A stretch of 58,153 bases of DNA from a bacterium (GTDB lineage Bacteria; Vulcanimicrobiota; Xenobia; Xenobiales; JADMJV01). The position numbers and the translations under genes were made by a program. Below are positions 18,792 through 27,808 of this stretch, piece after piece (within the stretch, counting starts at the first letter, position 1; every line of letters starts with the position of its first letter). The DNA lies in the NCBI GenBank assembly GCA_018780265.1, contig JADMJV010000023.1, forward strand, positions 1 to 58,153. Reading direction: 5' to 3'. Under the pieces are notes generated by a model. That model was not told where the DNA came from. It saw nothing but the letters and a program-made list of their open reading frames with translations, and ran no database searches.

Positions 18792-19566
18792 GATCCTTAA
18801 ATATAGCATTTTCGACCTGATCCGAGGGCGTTGGAGTTATGCCTATTTTGGGTTTTACCTGGTGCTGGGCTTTGCCTTGCTATTTCTCAATCACGACCTC
18901 GCCAAGGCCGTGATCACACTGATGAATATCATCCTCATTCTCACTCCCTTGATCGGGACCATCTTCGGAGTTCTTTACTACTACAGTTCAGAAGAATTCA
19001 CGGCCTTGCTTTTAGCTCAACCAATCACGCGCAACAAAATCTTCATGGGACAATATCTGGGATTATCCATCTCCTTAACCTTGAGCCTGGTGCTCGGTTT
19101 GGGCATCCCGTTTCTTTGCTACGGCCTGCTACGGTCGGCGGCGATTTTCGACTTCCTTTTGTTGCTGGTGGTGGGCACCTACCTCAATTTTATCTTTGTG
19201 GCGCTGGCTTTTAACATCGCTCTCTCGACCGACAATAAGATCAGAGGCTTGGGCTACGCAATCGTAACCTGGTTGTTTTTAGCTGTGATTTATGATGGGT
19301 TGTTCTTGATCTCTTTAGTGATATTTGAAGAATACCCGTTGGACAAATTTTCTCTGATAGCCACACTGCTGAACCCCATCGACCTGTCGCGAATTCTGAT
19401 CCTACTAAAACTCGACATTTCAGCGCTGCTTGGATATACGGGCGCTGTCTTTCACAAATTCTTCGGCTCCACCAACGGCTTTCTCCTGTCCCTGCTAACA
19501 CTCACTGGCTGGGTCGTAATCCCCCTGGTGAGAATGAATCGCAAACTCAGGACCAAGGATTTCTGA
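18784..19566 (+). CDS. nosY: NosY ABC-2 type permease
   Basis: 260 residues, GTG start inside the end of nosF. Six hydrophobic segments (for example AYFGFYLVLGFALLFL, LMNIILILTPLIGTIFGVL, LGLSISLTLSLVLGLGIPF) and the motif ALLLAQPITRNKIFMGQY between segments two and three fit NosY. It is the membrane part of NosFY(D). It is the last gene of the nos operon. A 7-base inverted repeat without a U-run (CCAGCCT 19586-19592 / AGGCTGG 19604-19610) lies just after it and is only a weak terminator candidate. Confidence 0.94.
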   Translation: MLKILKYSIFDLIRGRWSYAYFGFYLVLGFALLFLNHDLAKAVITLMNIILILTPLIGTIFGVLYYYSSEEFTALLLAQPITRNKIFMGQYLGLSISLTLSLVLGLGIPFLCYGLLRSAAIFDFLLLLVVGTYLNFIFVALAFNIALSTDNKIRGLGYAIVTWLFLAVIYDGLFLISLVIFEEYPLDKFSLIATLLNPIDLSRILILLKLDISALLGYTGAVFHKFFGSTNGFLLSLLTLTGWVVIPLVRMNRKLRTKDF

Positions 19567-19638
19567 CCTGACCTGGTTATTGTAGCCAGCCTGGCTGGGG
19601 GAAAGGCTGGTGATGGTCGGGGGCGAAGCGGCACTTCT

Positions 19639-20718
19639 ATGAGCGAACTGCAACGTCCGCCTGCCGAAGTGCTGTATGCCGAAGAACTGGCCATGCTGGC
19701 CAGCCAGGACCTGAGTCCGCGCCCGCCCGGTTGGCGACTCTCCCCTCCAGCCGTACGGGCCTTCTTGCTGGGAGACCCTGAGCGGAATGTCCGCCCCAAG
19801 TTTGTAGGCAACCCTTCCCTGGTGGACCGCGCCATGGTGGCCCTGGCCACGCAGCGGGGACTGCTGTTGGTGGGCGAGCCGGGCACGGCCAAGTCGCTGC
19901 TCTCCGAATTGCTGGCGGCGGCCGTCTCCGGCCAGTCCACCCTGACCATTCAGGGCAGCGCGGCCACCACCGAGGATCAGCTGAAGTACGGATGGAATTA
20001 TGCCCTGTTGCTGGCTGAAGGACCCAGTCGCAAGGCCCTGGTGCCCGCTCCTCTCTTTCTGGGAATGGAGCAGGGCAAGCTGGTGCGCTTCGAAGAGATC
20101 ACCCGCTGTCCCCTGGAGATCCAGGATGGTCTCCTCTCCATTCTCTCGGACCGAGTCCTCTTCATTCCGGAGCTGAAAGGTGACGAAAACGGTCTCTATG
20201 CCCGGCAGGGCTTCAATGTGCTGGCCACGGCCAACACCCGCGATCGGGGCACCCACGAGATGAGCTCCGCCTTGAAACGGCGCTTCAACTTCGAAACCGT
20301 CTACCCCATCGCCGATCCCCAAGAAGAGTTGGCCCTGGTGGAAAGCGAGACCCGGCGTCAGTTGCAGGCCAGTGGAGTGGGCGTGCAGCCGCCTCGAGAG
20401 CTGCTGGAAGTGCTGGTCACGACCTTTCGCGAACTACGCAGTGGTGTGACCACCGAGGGCCAGGCCCTGGAGCGCCTGAGCACCAGCATGTCCACCGCCG
20501 AAGCCGTCTCGGTGGCGCAGGCCATGGGCATTCGGGCCCACTACCTGGCTGGCCGCGAAGCCGGGGCTGAGGACCTGATGGAATGCATACTGGGCACGGC
20601 GCTCAAGGACAATCAGGAAGACACCCAGCGGCTGCGACGCTACCTGGAACAGCGCGTCCGACGCCACCGCGGCCAGGCCTGGAAGGCCTTTTACGAGGCC
20701 CGTCACCGCCTGCCGTGA
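19639..20718 (+). CDS. yehL: MoxR-family AAA+ ATPase, YehL-like
   Basis: 359 residues. Walker A GEPGTAKS (79-86), Walker B region KLVRFEEITR (E152-E153), sensor-1 region LATANTRDRGTHEMSSALKRRF and a lid domain follow the MoxR plan. The closest match I know is the YehL subfamily, because the next three genes are the partners of that subfamily. MoxR ATPases act as chaperones with vWA proteins, usually inserting metals or remodelling a target. Target unknown. The stop overlaps the next start (GTGA). Confidence 0.88.
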   Translation: MSELQRPPAEVLYAEELAMLASQDLSPRPPGWRLSPPAVRAFLLGDPERNVRPKFVGNPSLVDRAMVALATQRGLLLVGEPGTAKSLLSELLAAAVSGQSTLTIQGSAATTEDQLKYGWNYALLLAEGPSRKALVPAPLFLGMEQGKLVRFEEITRCPLEIQDGLLSILSDRVLFIPELKGDENGLYARQGFNVLATANTRDRGTHEMSSALKRRFNFETVYPIADPQEELALVESETRRQLQASGVGVQPPRELLEVLVTTFRELRSGVTTEGQALERLSTSMSTAEAVSVAQAMGIRAHYLAGREAGAEDLMECILGTALKDNQEDTQRLRRYLEQRVRRHRGQAWKAFYEARHRLP

Positions 20719-22805
20719 GCTGGCCCAAAGTCATTGGAGTTCGCCACCACAGCCCGGCTTGCGCCCGTCTGGTAGAGCAGGTCATTTCCGAGGAGACACC
20801 CGATTGGGTTTTGATCGAGGGACCCAGCGACTACAATGACCAAATCTCCGAGCTGGCCCTGAAGCACTACTTGCCGGTGGCCCTCTTTTCCAGTCGCGCA
20901 GGGGTAAATCGCTGCTATACCCCTTTTTGTGACTACTCTCCGGAGTGGGTGGCACTGACTCAAGCCCTGACGGCTGGTGCTCAAGTCCGCTTCATGGACC
21001 TGCCAGCCTGGCACGACGCCATGCACGACCTGCCCAACCGTTACCGCGACCACCCCGGTATCAGCCAGGAGAGGCTGGCACGCCGTCTGGGCTATGATGG
21101 GAGCGACGCCCTTTGGGACGCGCTCTTCGAGCAGAAGGTCTGTGCCCGGGAGTTGCGCAGATATTTCCAGGAGCTGCGGGGTGGGTTTGAGGTCACCGCC
21201 CAGGATCAGAAGCGCGAGGCATTTATGGCTCAATGCATCGCCTGGGCTCACGGCCAGGGCAAAGTGCTGGCCATCTGCGGAGGCTTCCACGCTCCCTTGT
21301 TGGAAGAAGCCTGGCACGATTACCCGGCCGACTGGCCCACCTTGGAGGCGGCGTCCGAGGCCAGCACATGTCTGGTCCCGTTCAGCTTCGGTCGATTGGA
21401 CAGCTTTCGCGGTTACGCCGCTGGGATGCCCTCGCCCCTGTACTATCAGCGAGTGTGGGAGAGCGGTCTGGAGCAGGCGGCCCGGCATGGCCTGAAGGAC
21501 GTGGCTGTCCGGTTGCGCCAGCGCCGCCAATCGGTCTCCTCGGCTGATTTAGTCGCCGCCTGGAGCAATGCCATGGTCTTGCAGCGCCTGCGCGGCCACC
21601 ACCAGGTCTTGCGAACGGACCTGTTGGACGGACTGGTGGGAGCGCTGGTGAAGGAGGCACTGGAGGCTCCTTTGCCCTGGAGTTATCGGGGCACGCTGGC
21701 GGTCGACACCGACCCCGTCGTGGCGGCCATGGTGGCCGCCCTGTCGGGCGACAGGCGGGGAAAACTTCATCCCGACACGCGCCGGCCTCCCCTCTTGCAA
21801 GATGTGAGTCAGCAGTTGACCCAACTGGACCTGCTCCCCAGCCATCCGGCTCGACAAGTCACTTGCGCCGAAGGGACCCCCCGCAGCTACCTGCTCCACC
21901 GGCTGAGGATTTTGGCCGTACCGGGCTTCCGTCAGATGGAGGAGACGGTTTGGGGTCTGGCCGAGGACCAGGAATTCGAGGCTGCACTCATCGAGGCGTC
22001 TGCCTACGGATCCACCCTGGAAGAAGCTACTCTGGCAGTCCTGGAACACAAGTTGGAACCCGATAGCGGAGCCGCTAAGGTCGCCTTCGTCCTCAGTGAA
22101 GCGAGTCTGGCCGGGTTCCTCGCCTTTCGGCCAGTCTGGCTGGCCCGGTTGGCAACTGCCCTCGCGGTCGAGAGCCAGCTCAGCGAACTCTGCCCCGCGC
22201 TGAGCTTTCTGACCAAGGCGCACGGACTGAATGACCTCCTTCAGGTAGCCGTGGAGCGGGCCCTCTGCCTGCTCGAGAGGGCGCAGAGCGACCTGCCGGA
22301 GGGAGTGCCCATTTTGCAAACCTTGCGCCAACTGGTGTTGCGCCAGCGCACGGAGCGCGGCCCGGTGGTGGAGGTGCTCCACCGTCTGGCCCATTCGGTC
22401 GCCTGGGAGTTGCGAGGCGCCGCTGTGGGATTGCTCTGGGCGCTCCATGAGGGAGACTGCCCTGCTTTGCAGGTGACTCCAGACAAGCTGGGAGACTACT
22501 TGTCGGGACTGTTCGCCCTGGCTCGCGAGCAGGTGGTAGGGCGCTCTGAACTACTCGATGAAATTCACCGCTACATCCAGGACCTGGATCGGTCCACCTT
22601 TCTGGGGGCACTACCCTCGCTGCGCATGGCTTTCCAGCGACTGTCCCCACAGGAACGACAGCAGGTGGCCCTGCATCTGCTACCTGTGCTGGGTCTGCAG
22701 GCCCCCCGAGAACTGCTACGCACGAACATCGACGGTCACTGGGTAATTTTGGCGCTACAACTGGGAGAGATGATCGAAGCGGAGGTTGCGCGCTATGGCC
22801 TCTGA
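20715..22805 (+). CDS. yehM: DUF5682 protein, YehM-like
   Basis: 696 residues from GTG at 20715 (MSWPKVIGVRHHSPACARLV); upstream residues in the same frame belong to the ATPase gene read out of frame. The start GVRHHSPACA, then WVLIEGPSDYND, FCDYSPEW, RFMDLP and the later VLAICGGFHAPLLEE define the DUF5682 N-terminal part. The EGP, FMDLP and GGFHA motifs recall the TraB/ChaN-like fold, with histidines and acids that could form an active or metal site. The C-terminal half is helical and leucine-rich. Function unknown. It is coupled to the ATPase before and the vWA gene after. Confidence 0.82.
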   Translation: MSWPKVIGVRHHSPACARLVEQVISEETPDWVLIEGPSDYNDQISELALKHYLPVALFSSRAGVNRCYTPFCDYSPEWVALTQALTAGAQVRFMDLPAWHDAMHDLPNRYRDHPGISQERLARRLGYDGSDALWDALFEQKVCARELRRYFQELRGGFEVTAQDQKREAFMAQCIAWAHGQGKVLAICGGFHAPLLEEAWHDYPADWPTLEAASEASTCLVPFSFGRLDSFRGYAAGMPSPLYYQRVWESGLEQAARHGLKDVAVRLRQRRQSVSSADLVAAWSNAMVLQRLRGHHQVLRTDLLDGLVGALVKEALEAPLPWSYRGTLAVDTDPVVAAMVAALSGDRRGKLHPDTRRPPLLQDVSQQLTQLDLLPSHPARQVTCAEGTPRSYLLHRLRILAVPGFRQMEETVWGLAEDQEFEAALIEASAYGSTLEEATLAVLEHKLEPDSGAAKVAFVLSEASLAGFLAFRPVWLARLATALAVESQLSELCPALSFLTKAHGLNDLLQVAVERALCLLERAQSDLPEGVPILQTLRQLVLRQRTERGPVVEVLHRLAHSVAWELRGAAVGLLWALHEGDCPALQVTPDKLGDYLSGLFALAREQVVGRSELLDEIHRYIQDLDRSTFLGALPSLRMAFQRLSPQERQQVALHLLPVLGLQAPRELLRTNIDGHWVILALQLGEMIEAEVARYGL

Positions 22806-23925
22806 CGGCCCTCCTTTACGCTGGAGATTGATCCTGGGCCAAAGCGCCCAGGCTGCCCTGGGACAAAATTTGCAGGGAGAGGGCGCGGCCTGCGATGCTT
22901 GCCTGAGCTGGCTGTACGACCGGGACCCCGGCCTGCAACAGCGAGGCATACGCGGTCAAAGGCAGGGGGGTAGTGAAAACCCGAGCCTGTCCACCGTAGA
23001 GTGGATCGAAAAGATTCACGAACTATTTCCCAAGGAGACCATCGAGCGCCTGGAGCGGGACGCGGTGGAGAAGTACCAGATCGAAGAAATCGTGACCAAC
23101 GCCGAAGTCATCCGCAAAGTTCAGCCGAGCATGAGCCTTCTGCAAGCTGTCATGCGTACACGTCACCTGATGAATCAGGAAGTCCTGGCGCTGGCCCGCC
23201 AGTTGGTGCGCCGCGTCGTGGAGGAGTTGTTGGAGAAACTGGCTCGCGAAGTGCAGCGGAGCTTCGGCGGGCCACGCCGCCACTCGCGCAGCACCCCCTA
23301 CAAACTTTCGCGCGAACTGGACGCACCAACCACCCTGCGTGCCAATCTTCGTCACTGGGACCCGGAGGAACGTCGCCTCTACGTGGCGCGGCCCTACTTC
23401 TATCAGCGTAATCGTCGCCATCGAGTCCCCTGGCAACTGGTACTGCTGGTCGACCAGAGCGGCAGCATGCTGGAATCGGTGATCCACTCGGCGGTTACCG
23501 CCTCGTGTTTGTGGGGCGTCCCCAGTCTCAAAACCCACCTGGTGATTTTCTCCACCGAGGTGGTCGACCTGACGCCCGAGGTCACCGATCCGGTGGAGAC
23601 CCTGATGAAATTTCAATTAGGTGGAGGAACCGACATCACGCGAGCCGTCCAATACTCGGCCACCTTGTTGGAGAATCCGGGGCGCAGCATTGTGGTCGTC
23701 ATCACCGACTTCTTTGAAGGGGCCGACCCCCGCCAACTGGTCAAAGAGGTGCGCGACCTGGTCGCTCAAGGCACGATCGTGCTGGGATTGGCCAGTCTCA
23801 ACCCGGAGGCCGTCCCCGAATACGATCGCGAACTGGCCCAAAGACTGGTCCAGGTGGGGGCCCATGTGGCCGCCATGACGCCAGGCGAACTGGCCCGTTG
23901 GATCGCAGAAAAGGTGGCCATGTGA
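22795..23925 (+). CDS. yehP: vWA domain protein, YehP/CoxE-like
   Basis: 376 residues from ATG at 22795 (MASDGPPLRWRLILGQ), overlapping the DUF5682 gene by 11 bases. The N-terminal half is helical (IEEIVTNAEVIRKVQPSMSLLQ). The C-terminal half is a vWA domain with an intact metal site: DQSGS (D220, S222, S224), threonine in GGGTDI and aspartate in VVITDFFEG. It should bind a divalent metal and a ligand and is the expected partner of the MoxR ATPase. The stop overlaps the SWIM gene (GTGA). Confidence 0.88.
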   Translation: MASDGPPLRWRLILGQSAQAALGQNLQGEGAACDACLSWLYDRDPGLQQRGIRGQRQGGSENPSLSTVEWIEKIHELFPKETIERLERDAVEKYQIEEIVTNAEVIRKVQPSMSLLQAVMRTRHLMNQEVLALARQLVRRVVEELLEKLAREVQRSFGGPRRHSRSTPYKLSRELDAPTTLRANLRHWDPEERRLYVARPYFYQRNRRHRVPWQLVLLVDQSGSMLESVIHSAVTASCLWGVPSLKTHLVIFSTEVVDLTPEVTDPVETLMKFQLGGGTDITRAVQYSATLLENPGRSIVVVITDFFEGADPRQLVKEVRDLVAQGTIVLGLASLNPEAVPEYDRELAQRLVQVGAHVAAMTPGELARWIAEKVAM

Positions 23926-25670
23926 GAGACGATCTTCGTCACCTCACCCCGGAAGCACTGGCCGCACTGTCCAATTGGGGGCTGGTCAAACGGGCCCAGA
24001 AGGATATCGGCGCAGGGCAGGGACCGGTGGTGTCGGCCCTGAATCAGAGCATGCTGCTGGCCCGTTTTCCTGACGGTGTGGAATGTCGATTGCCCGCCGA
24101 CCAGCCCTGGACGGCCGCCCACTGCAGTTGCGGGGCCGCCAGTTGCCGTCATCGAGTTGCACTGGTGCTGGCCCTGCCCCGGTGCGAAGCCCCCGCCGAG
24201 GCCGACGCTTTGCACCTGGACCTGGAGGACCTGCACAGGTGTCTGGGGCCCCGCCTGTTGGGACAGGCTCGGCGCCTTCGCTCCCAAGGCATGCAGGCCG
24301 AACTGATGGGGCCGCCCTGGCAGGTGCGTCTACCTACCAACACGGTGCGCTTTCTGTCCGGTGGCGATTTGAACTACGCGCGCTGCGATTGCGAATTGGC
24401 CTGGCCCTGCGAGCATCTGGCCCTGGCTGCCTGGGTCGTGGAGGACCTGGCCGGCACGGTAGGGCGTGTCGACTGGACCCGGGCCGTGGCCGAAATTGAT
24501 TTGGACCTGGACGAGGTGTGGCAGGAAGGCTGTCTGGGGGCCCTGCCCAAAACCCCTTCGGGTTGCACCTGGATTCAATTGCTGCTGGAGGAGATGGCTG
24601 AACTCCGTCAGGCCTACCAGGACGGGTCGGCGCACTACGATTCCTCGCGCTGGCTCTTTTGCGCTCTGAGCCTGTGGTGTCGGACCCACGCCCGCCAGGA
24701 GGTGAGTTCGGAATACCGACTGGGCCGCGACCAACCCTTGGAACAGGAATTGGAACAGATCCGGCTGGTCTCTTTGGGGGCCACGCGCGGGCACAAGGGG
24801 ACCAACCTGTACTTCTGCGACCCTTCGGGAGTGGTGATGCGCCTGGATATCCCTCCTGAAAAGTCCCCGGGAAGCGGGCTGCGAATGCCGGACCTTGCCT
24901 ACGGACAACTGGTCTCGAGGGGGGTCGTGAGGCGAGCCAATCGCACCTTCCGTCTGCGTAGAGAGCGTCAGCGACATTCTTTGTCACCGCTGGGCAACGC
25001 CTGGGAAAGCCTTCCCCCCTCGCTGCTGTGGCCCGGTTGGGAAGCCTGGAAACAGCGCAAGATCAGCCAGGTGACGCGACTGCTGCGGCCACGCCTGGAA
25101 TGCGAAGACTTCGTAGTCATGGAACTCCAGGATGTGACCGCCATAGCCTACCTGCCCGGCCCGCAAAAACTGATGGCCCACGTCATTGATGCCCATGGGA
25201 CCTTTGTGACCCTGGAGCGCACCCACCGGGCCCAGGCCCCCCACGCCCTGGATGTGCTGGCTCAACACCTCCCCGAGACGCGTTGGGTGAGTGGGCGCAT
25301 CGAGTGTAGCTCTGGATGTCCCGTGCTGGAGCCGGTTGCTTTCTGGGGCGAAGGAGGCCTGCGGATCCCCGACCTGGAGGAAGCCTCGCCGGAATGGGAC
25401 CTGCCCTGGATCGTGGGGACCCCCTGCGAGTCGCCTTTACAACAGATCCTGGGCGACACCCTGGATTTATGCGCCGAGACCCTGCACTCGGGTCGTTCCC
25501 AACTGCTACCCTCCTTCGACGGCCGCCGCGCCCAGTTGGCCGAACGCCTGGATGAAGCCGGTCTAACGCGGATGGCCGACCTGCTGCGCGGACCCTGGAG
25601 CCAGCAGGATTTTTGGGCCTGCGCGTTGCGCGGTTACCTGGGCCTGGAGAGCTTGGCCTACCTTACTTGA
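23922..25670 (+). CDS. yehQ: SWIM zinc-finger protein, YehQ-like
   Basis: 582 residues from GTG at 23922. There are two SWIM-type sites: C68-x-C70-x4-C75-x-H77 (CSCGAASCRH) and C155-x-C157-x5-C163-x-H165 (CDCELAWPCEH), so a paired zinc-binding module is likely. The rest is an uncharacterised domain with a beta-rich middle (GHKGTNLYFCDPSGVVMRL) and a C-terminal part ending near the convergent Uma2 gene. SWIM motifs bind DNA, RNA or protein. It is the last gene of the four-gene coupled set. Confidence 0.86.
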   Translation: MRDDLRHLTPEALAALSNWGLVKRAQKDIGAGQGPVVSALNQSMLLARFPDGVECRLPADQPWTAAHCSCGAASCRHRVALVLALPRCEAPAEADALHLDLEDLHRCLGPRLLGQARRLRSQGMQAELMGPPWQVRLPTNTVRFLSGGDLNYARCDCELAWPCEHLALAAWVVEDLAGTVGRVDWTRAVAEIDLDLDEVWQEGCLGALPKTPSGCTWIQLLLEEMAELRQAYQDGSAHYDSSRWLFCALSLWCRTHARQEVSSEYRLGRDQPLEQELEQIRLVSLGATRGHKGTNLYFCDPSGVVMRLDIPPEKSPGSGLRMPDLAYGQLVSRGVVRRANRTFRLRRERQRHSLSPLGNAWESLPPSLLWPGWEAWKQRKISQVTRLLRPRLECEDFVVMELQDVTAIAYLPGPQKLMAHVIDAHGTFVTLERTHRAQAPHALDVLAQHLPETRWVSGRIECSSGCPVLEPVAFWGEGGLRIPDLEEASPEWDLPWIVGTPCESPLQQILGDTLDLCAETLHSGRSQLLPSFDGRRAQLAERLDEAGLTRMADLLRGPWSQQDFWACALRGYLGLESLAYLT

Positions 25671-25676
25671 CCCCTG

Positions 25677-26474
25677 TCACGGCCCGTCGGGGTCGATGCC
25701 CAGGGTCAAGAGCTTTTCTCGTAACCGGTCCGCTCGGGCTCGTTCTTGGTCTGCGCGGGCAGTTTCTCGCTGTGCCCGCTCGTCGCCGGTGGGAAGCAGA
25801 ATGCCATGCTCGTCGCACAGGCGCAAATAACAGCCCACCAGACCCCCGAAAACCCCTTCCCAGGTGGTAAACCCCAGGTTCAGCATGGGAACCCATAGAG
25901 ATTTTCGGCGCCGGTAGCGACGGGCCGGGCCGAGTTCAAAGAGGCGAATGTTCTCTTGCGACAAAAATCCATGCCGGTCATAGATAAGATAGTAGGGAAT
26001 GCCTAACCGAGCATAGTCTCTAAGCTTGGTCGTCTCCTCTTCGCCCTCGGTGTTAGAGACCACTTCCACCACTAGGTCGGGGGCTTTGCCATACTCCCAA
26101 ATGTAGTAAGCTCGGTCTTCTTTGATGCCGCGATCCGGCGGAAGTTCAACATCCAGGCTCAAGAGGAAGTCGGGCACGATGGCCGTCTGGCGAATTCCAC
26201 CAAACAGGCCTACGTTGGTCAATGCCACATGTTTCCCCGCTGCGGAGGGCGCACGCCATTCTGACAAACCCGCCCGCAAAAGGTCCTGTTGCAAATCCTG
26301 AAAAGGGTTGTCCACGGGAGTGTCGTCCTCCGTCACCAGATGGCCGAGGTCAGGCCGCGGCACGTCAAATTCTGGTTGGTTCGATACTCGAGATTCCGGC
26401 GGAACCGAAATTTTGCGCCCGCGCCGGATGGCAGGTCGCGCGTGGGGTAGAGTCGGAACGTCCTTTCCAGGCAT
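25677..26474 (-). CDS. Uma2 family (DUF820) putative endonuclease-fold protein
   Basis: 265 residues. An N-terminal region with VPDFLLSLDVELPP, APDLVVEVVSNTEGEE, KLRDYARLGIPYYLIYD and YRRRKSLWVPMLNLG shows the PD-(D/E)xK-type fold of Uma2: D and E in APDLVVEVVS and K in TTKLRDY. The C-terminal 35 residues are an acidic/basic coiled coil (RAQRETARADQERARADRL), a common ending of this family. Uma2 genes are abundant in cyanobacteria and similar genomes and their substrate is unknown. It is convergent with yehQ (6-base gap) and follows the unknown gene by 50 bases on the same strand. Confidence 0.85.
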   Translation of the reverse strand: MPGKDVPTLPHARPAIRRGRKISVPPESRVSNQPEFDVPRPDLGHLVTEDDTPVDNPFQDLQQDLLRAGLSEWRAPSAAGKHVALTNVGLFGGIRQTAIVPDFLLSLDVELPPDRGIKEDRAYYIWEYGKAPDLVVEVVSNTEGEEETTKLRDYARLGIPYYLIYDRHGFLSQENIRLFELGPARRYRRRKSLWVPMLNLGFTTWEGVFGGLVGCYLRLCDEHGILLPTGDERAQRETARADQERARADRLREKLLTLGIDPDGP

Positions 26475-26524
26475 ACTGGCTCAGTATATGCGCCTCTCCG
26501 GGTGTTGCGCAACCCTATTGGGGC

Positions 26525-27808
26525 TTAGTGGTCGAGCACCAGGTATTCGTCGATGGATTCTGCCAGGGCTTTGAGTTGGCTGGGACAAGGGTTGGCTACC
26601 CAGCCACGTCGCAGGATTTCGGACCGATGAGCCGTGAGCAGTTCGCCAAATTCCAGCTCGGGCCGCGACTGCTTGAACAGCATCTGCGCGGGGACTTCCT
26701 TGGCAAAGGGCAGCGAGGTGGTCGTCAGCCGGATGCCGCCCTGACAATGGCTGAAAAATTCCCGAATAAAGAGATGATTGACCCCGGCGTTGACCAACGC
26801 CCAGCAATCGCCTTCCAGGCAACCGTAAGCGCGCAGGACCACGCCGGCTAACGAATCGGCCATCAGGTCTCCGAGGGGCAGAAAGCCTAGCGCTTCCAAT
26901 TCCTGGTCGGTGGAGTCGACTTCCTCACTCCGTAGCCACCTGCTTTGGCGAATATCAGAGCGGTGGAACCTGGCCTTTTTTCCGATGTGGATAAGCTCGC
27001 CCATTGTCAAGCCGTAATGGGCGTTGATTCCCAAGGCAAACTGCAAGCCCAGGCCGGAGAGCTGCTGGGCCGTGGATTGAAGTTCCGCCAACCTGTCGTC
27101 CAATTTGGACTGCAAGCCCCACACCGAGCAGAACTCCGGGTCGTGAACCAACAGACTGCCACCGAACATCAGCATCCAACTCCGGATATCGCCACCCTTC
27201 TCGGTGACGCGCAGAACCTTGCCGGAGCGCTCCAAGCCGGGGTTGCCTGACAGGTCGAGGGACCATTCGGCGCGCAGGGTGGCCTCGGCGGCCTCGGCCG
27301 AGTCCTCGCTGGCAGCCACCAATACATCGTCTTCTTCGGCCTGGCGCGCCAATTCCAGTGCCCGCTGCAGCACCTTTTTGTCCATGGGGGGGTAGACCTG
27401 GTCAATGGACCACGCCTGGTTCCTCAGCACGCCCAGTGCGCGCATGGGACCAGGACCCCCCACTGCCAGCTCCAGGCGGGCGCCCTCCGGCAAGACGAAT
27501 TTGAGGGTTGCCGCCACCCTCTCTATGCGGCTGACTTGCTCCCAGCGGGCCTCGCTATCTTCACAGCCGATCGTCAGCAGGACGCCCTCCTGGATTCCAA
27601 ACATCATGGTCCGTTCCCAGTCAATGTCCAGGGGGACGGGAGAGGGCAGCTCGGCCCGTAGCGCTGGCAGAGCCCCGTCGTCGGCCCACCAGGCCAATCG
27701 AAAGACTCGGATCAGGCCTTCGTCCAACGGCAAGTCGATGGGGGATTCCAGCTTGCGAGGGGCCAATCCATCCGTGACTCGGAATACGTCTTGCGCCCAG
27801 CCTTTCAT
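26525..27808 (-). CDS. unknown protein coupled to the WGR-DUF4132 gene
   Basis: 427 residues. The ATG at 27808 overlaps the WGR gene stop as ATGA, so the two are cotranslated. It is a soluble, acidic protein without signal peptide or membrane segment. Recognisable stretches are LDIDWERTMMFGIQEG, an acidic segment (ASEDSAEAAEATLRAEW) and the C-terminal WALVNAGVNHLFIREFFSHC. I assign no family. No invariant catalytic motif is obvious. Because it is tied to the WGR-DUF4132 protein and faces the yehLMPQ-like genes, it is a candidate extra component of that system. Confidence 0.75.
   Translation of the reverse strand: MKGWAQDVFRVTDGLAPRKLESPIDLPLDEGLIRVFRLAWWADDGALPALRAELPSPVPLDIDWERTMMFGIQEGVLLTIGCEDSEARWEQVSRIERVAATLKFVLPEGARLELAVGGPGPMRALGVLRNQAWSIDQVYPPMDKKVLQRALELARQAEEDDVLVAASEDSAEAAEATLRAEWSLDLSGNPGLERSGKVLRVTEKGGDIRSWMLMFGGSLLVHDPEFCSVWGLQSKLDDRLAELQSTAQQLSGLGLQFALGINAHYGLTMGELIHIGKKARFHRSDIRQSRWLRSEEVDSTDQELEALGFLPLGDLMADSLAGVVLRAYGCLEGDCWALVNAGVNHLFIREFFSHCQGGIRLTTTSLPFAKEVPAQMLFKQSRPELEFGELLTAHRSEILRRGWVANPCPSQLKALAESIDEYLVLDH

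Noticed and set aside
19586..19610. Terminator after nosY
   Set aside because: The 7-base inverted repeat has no U-run and an 11-base loop; too weak to list as a terminator.
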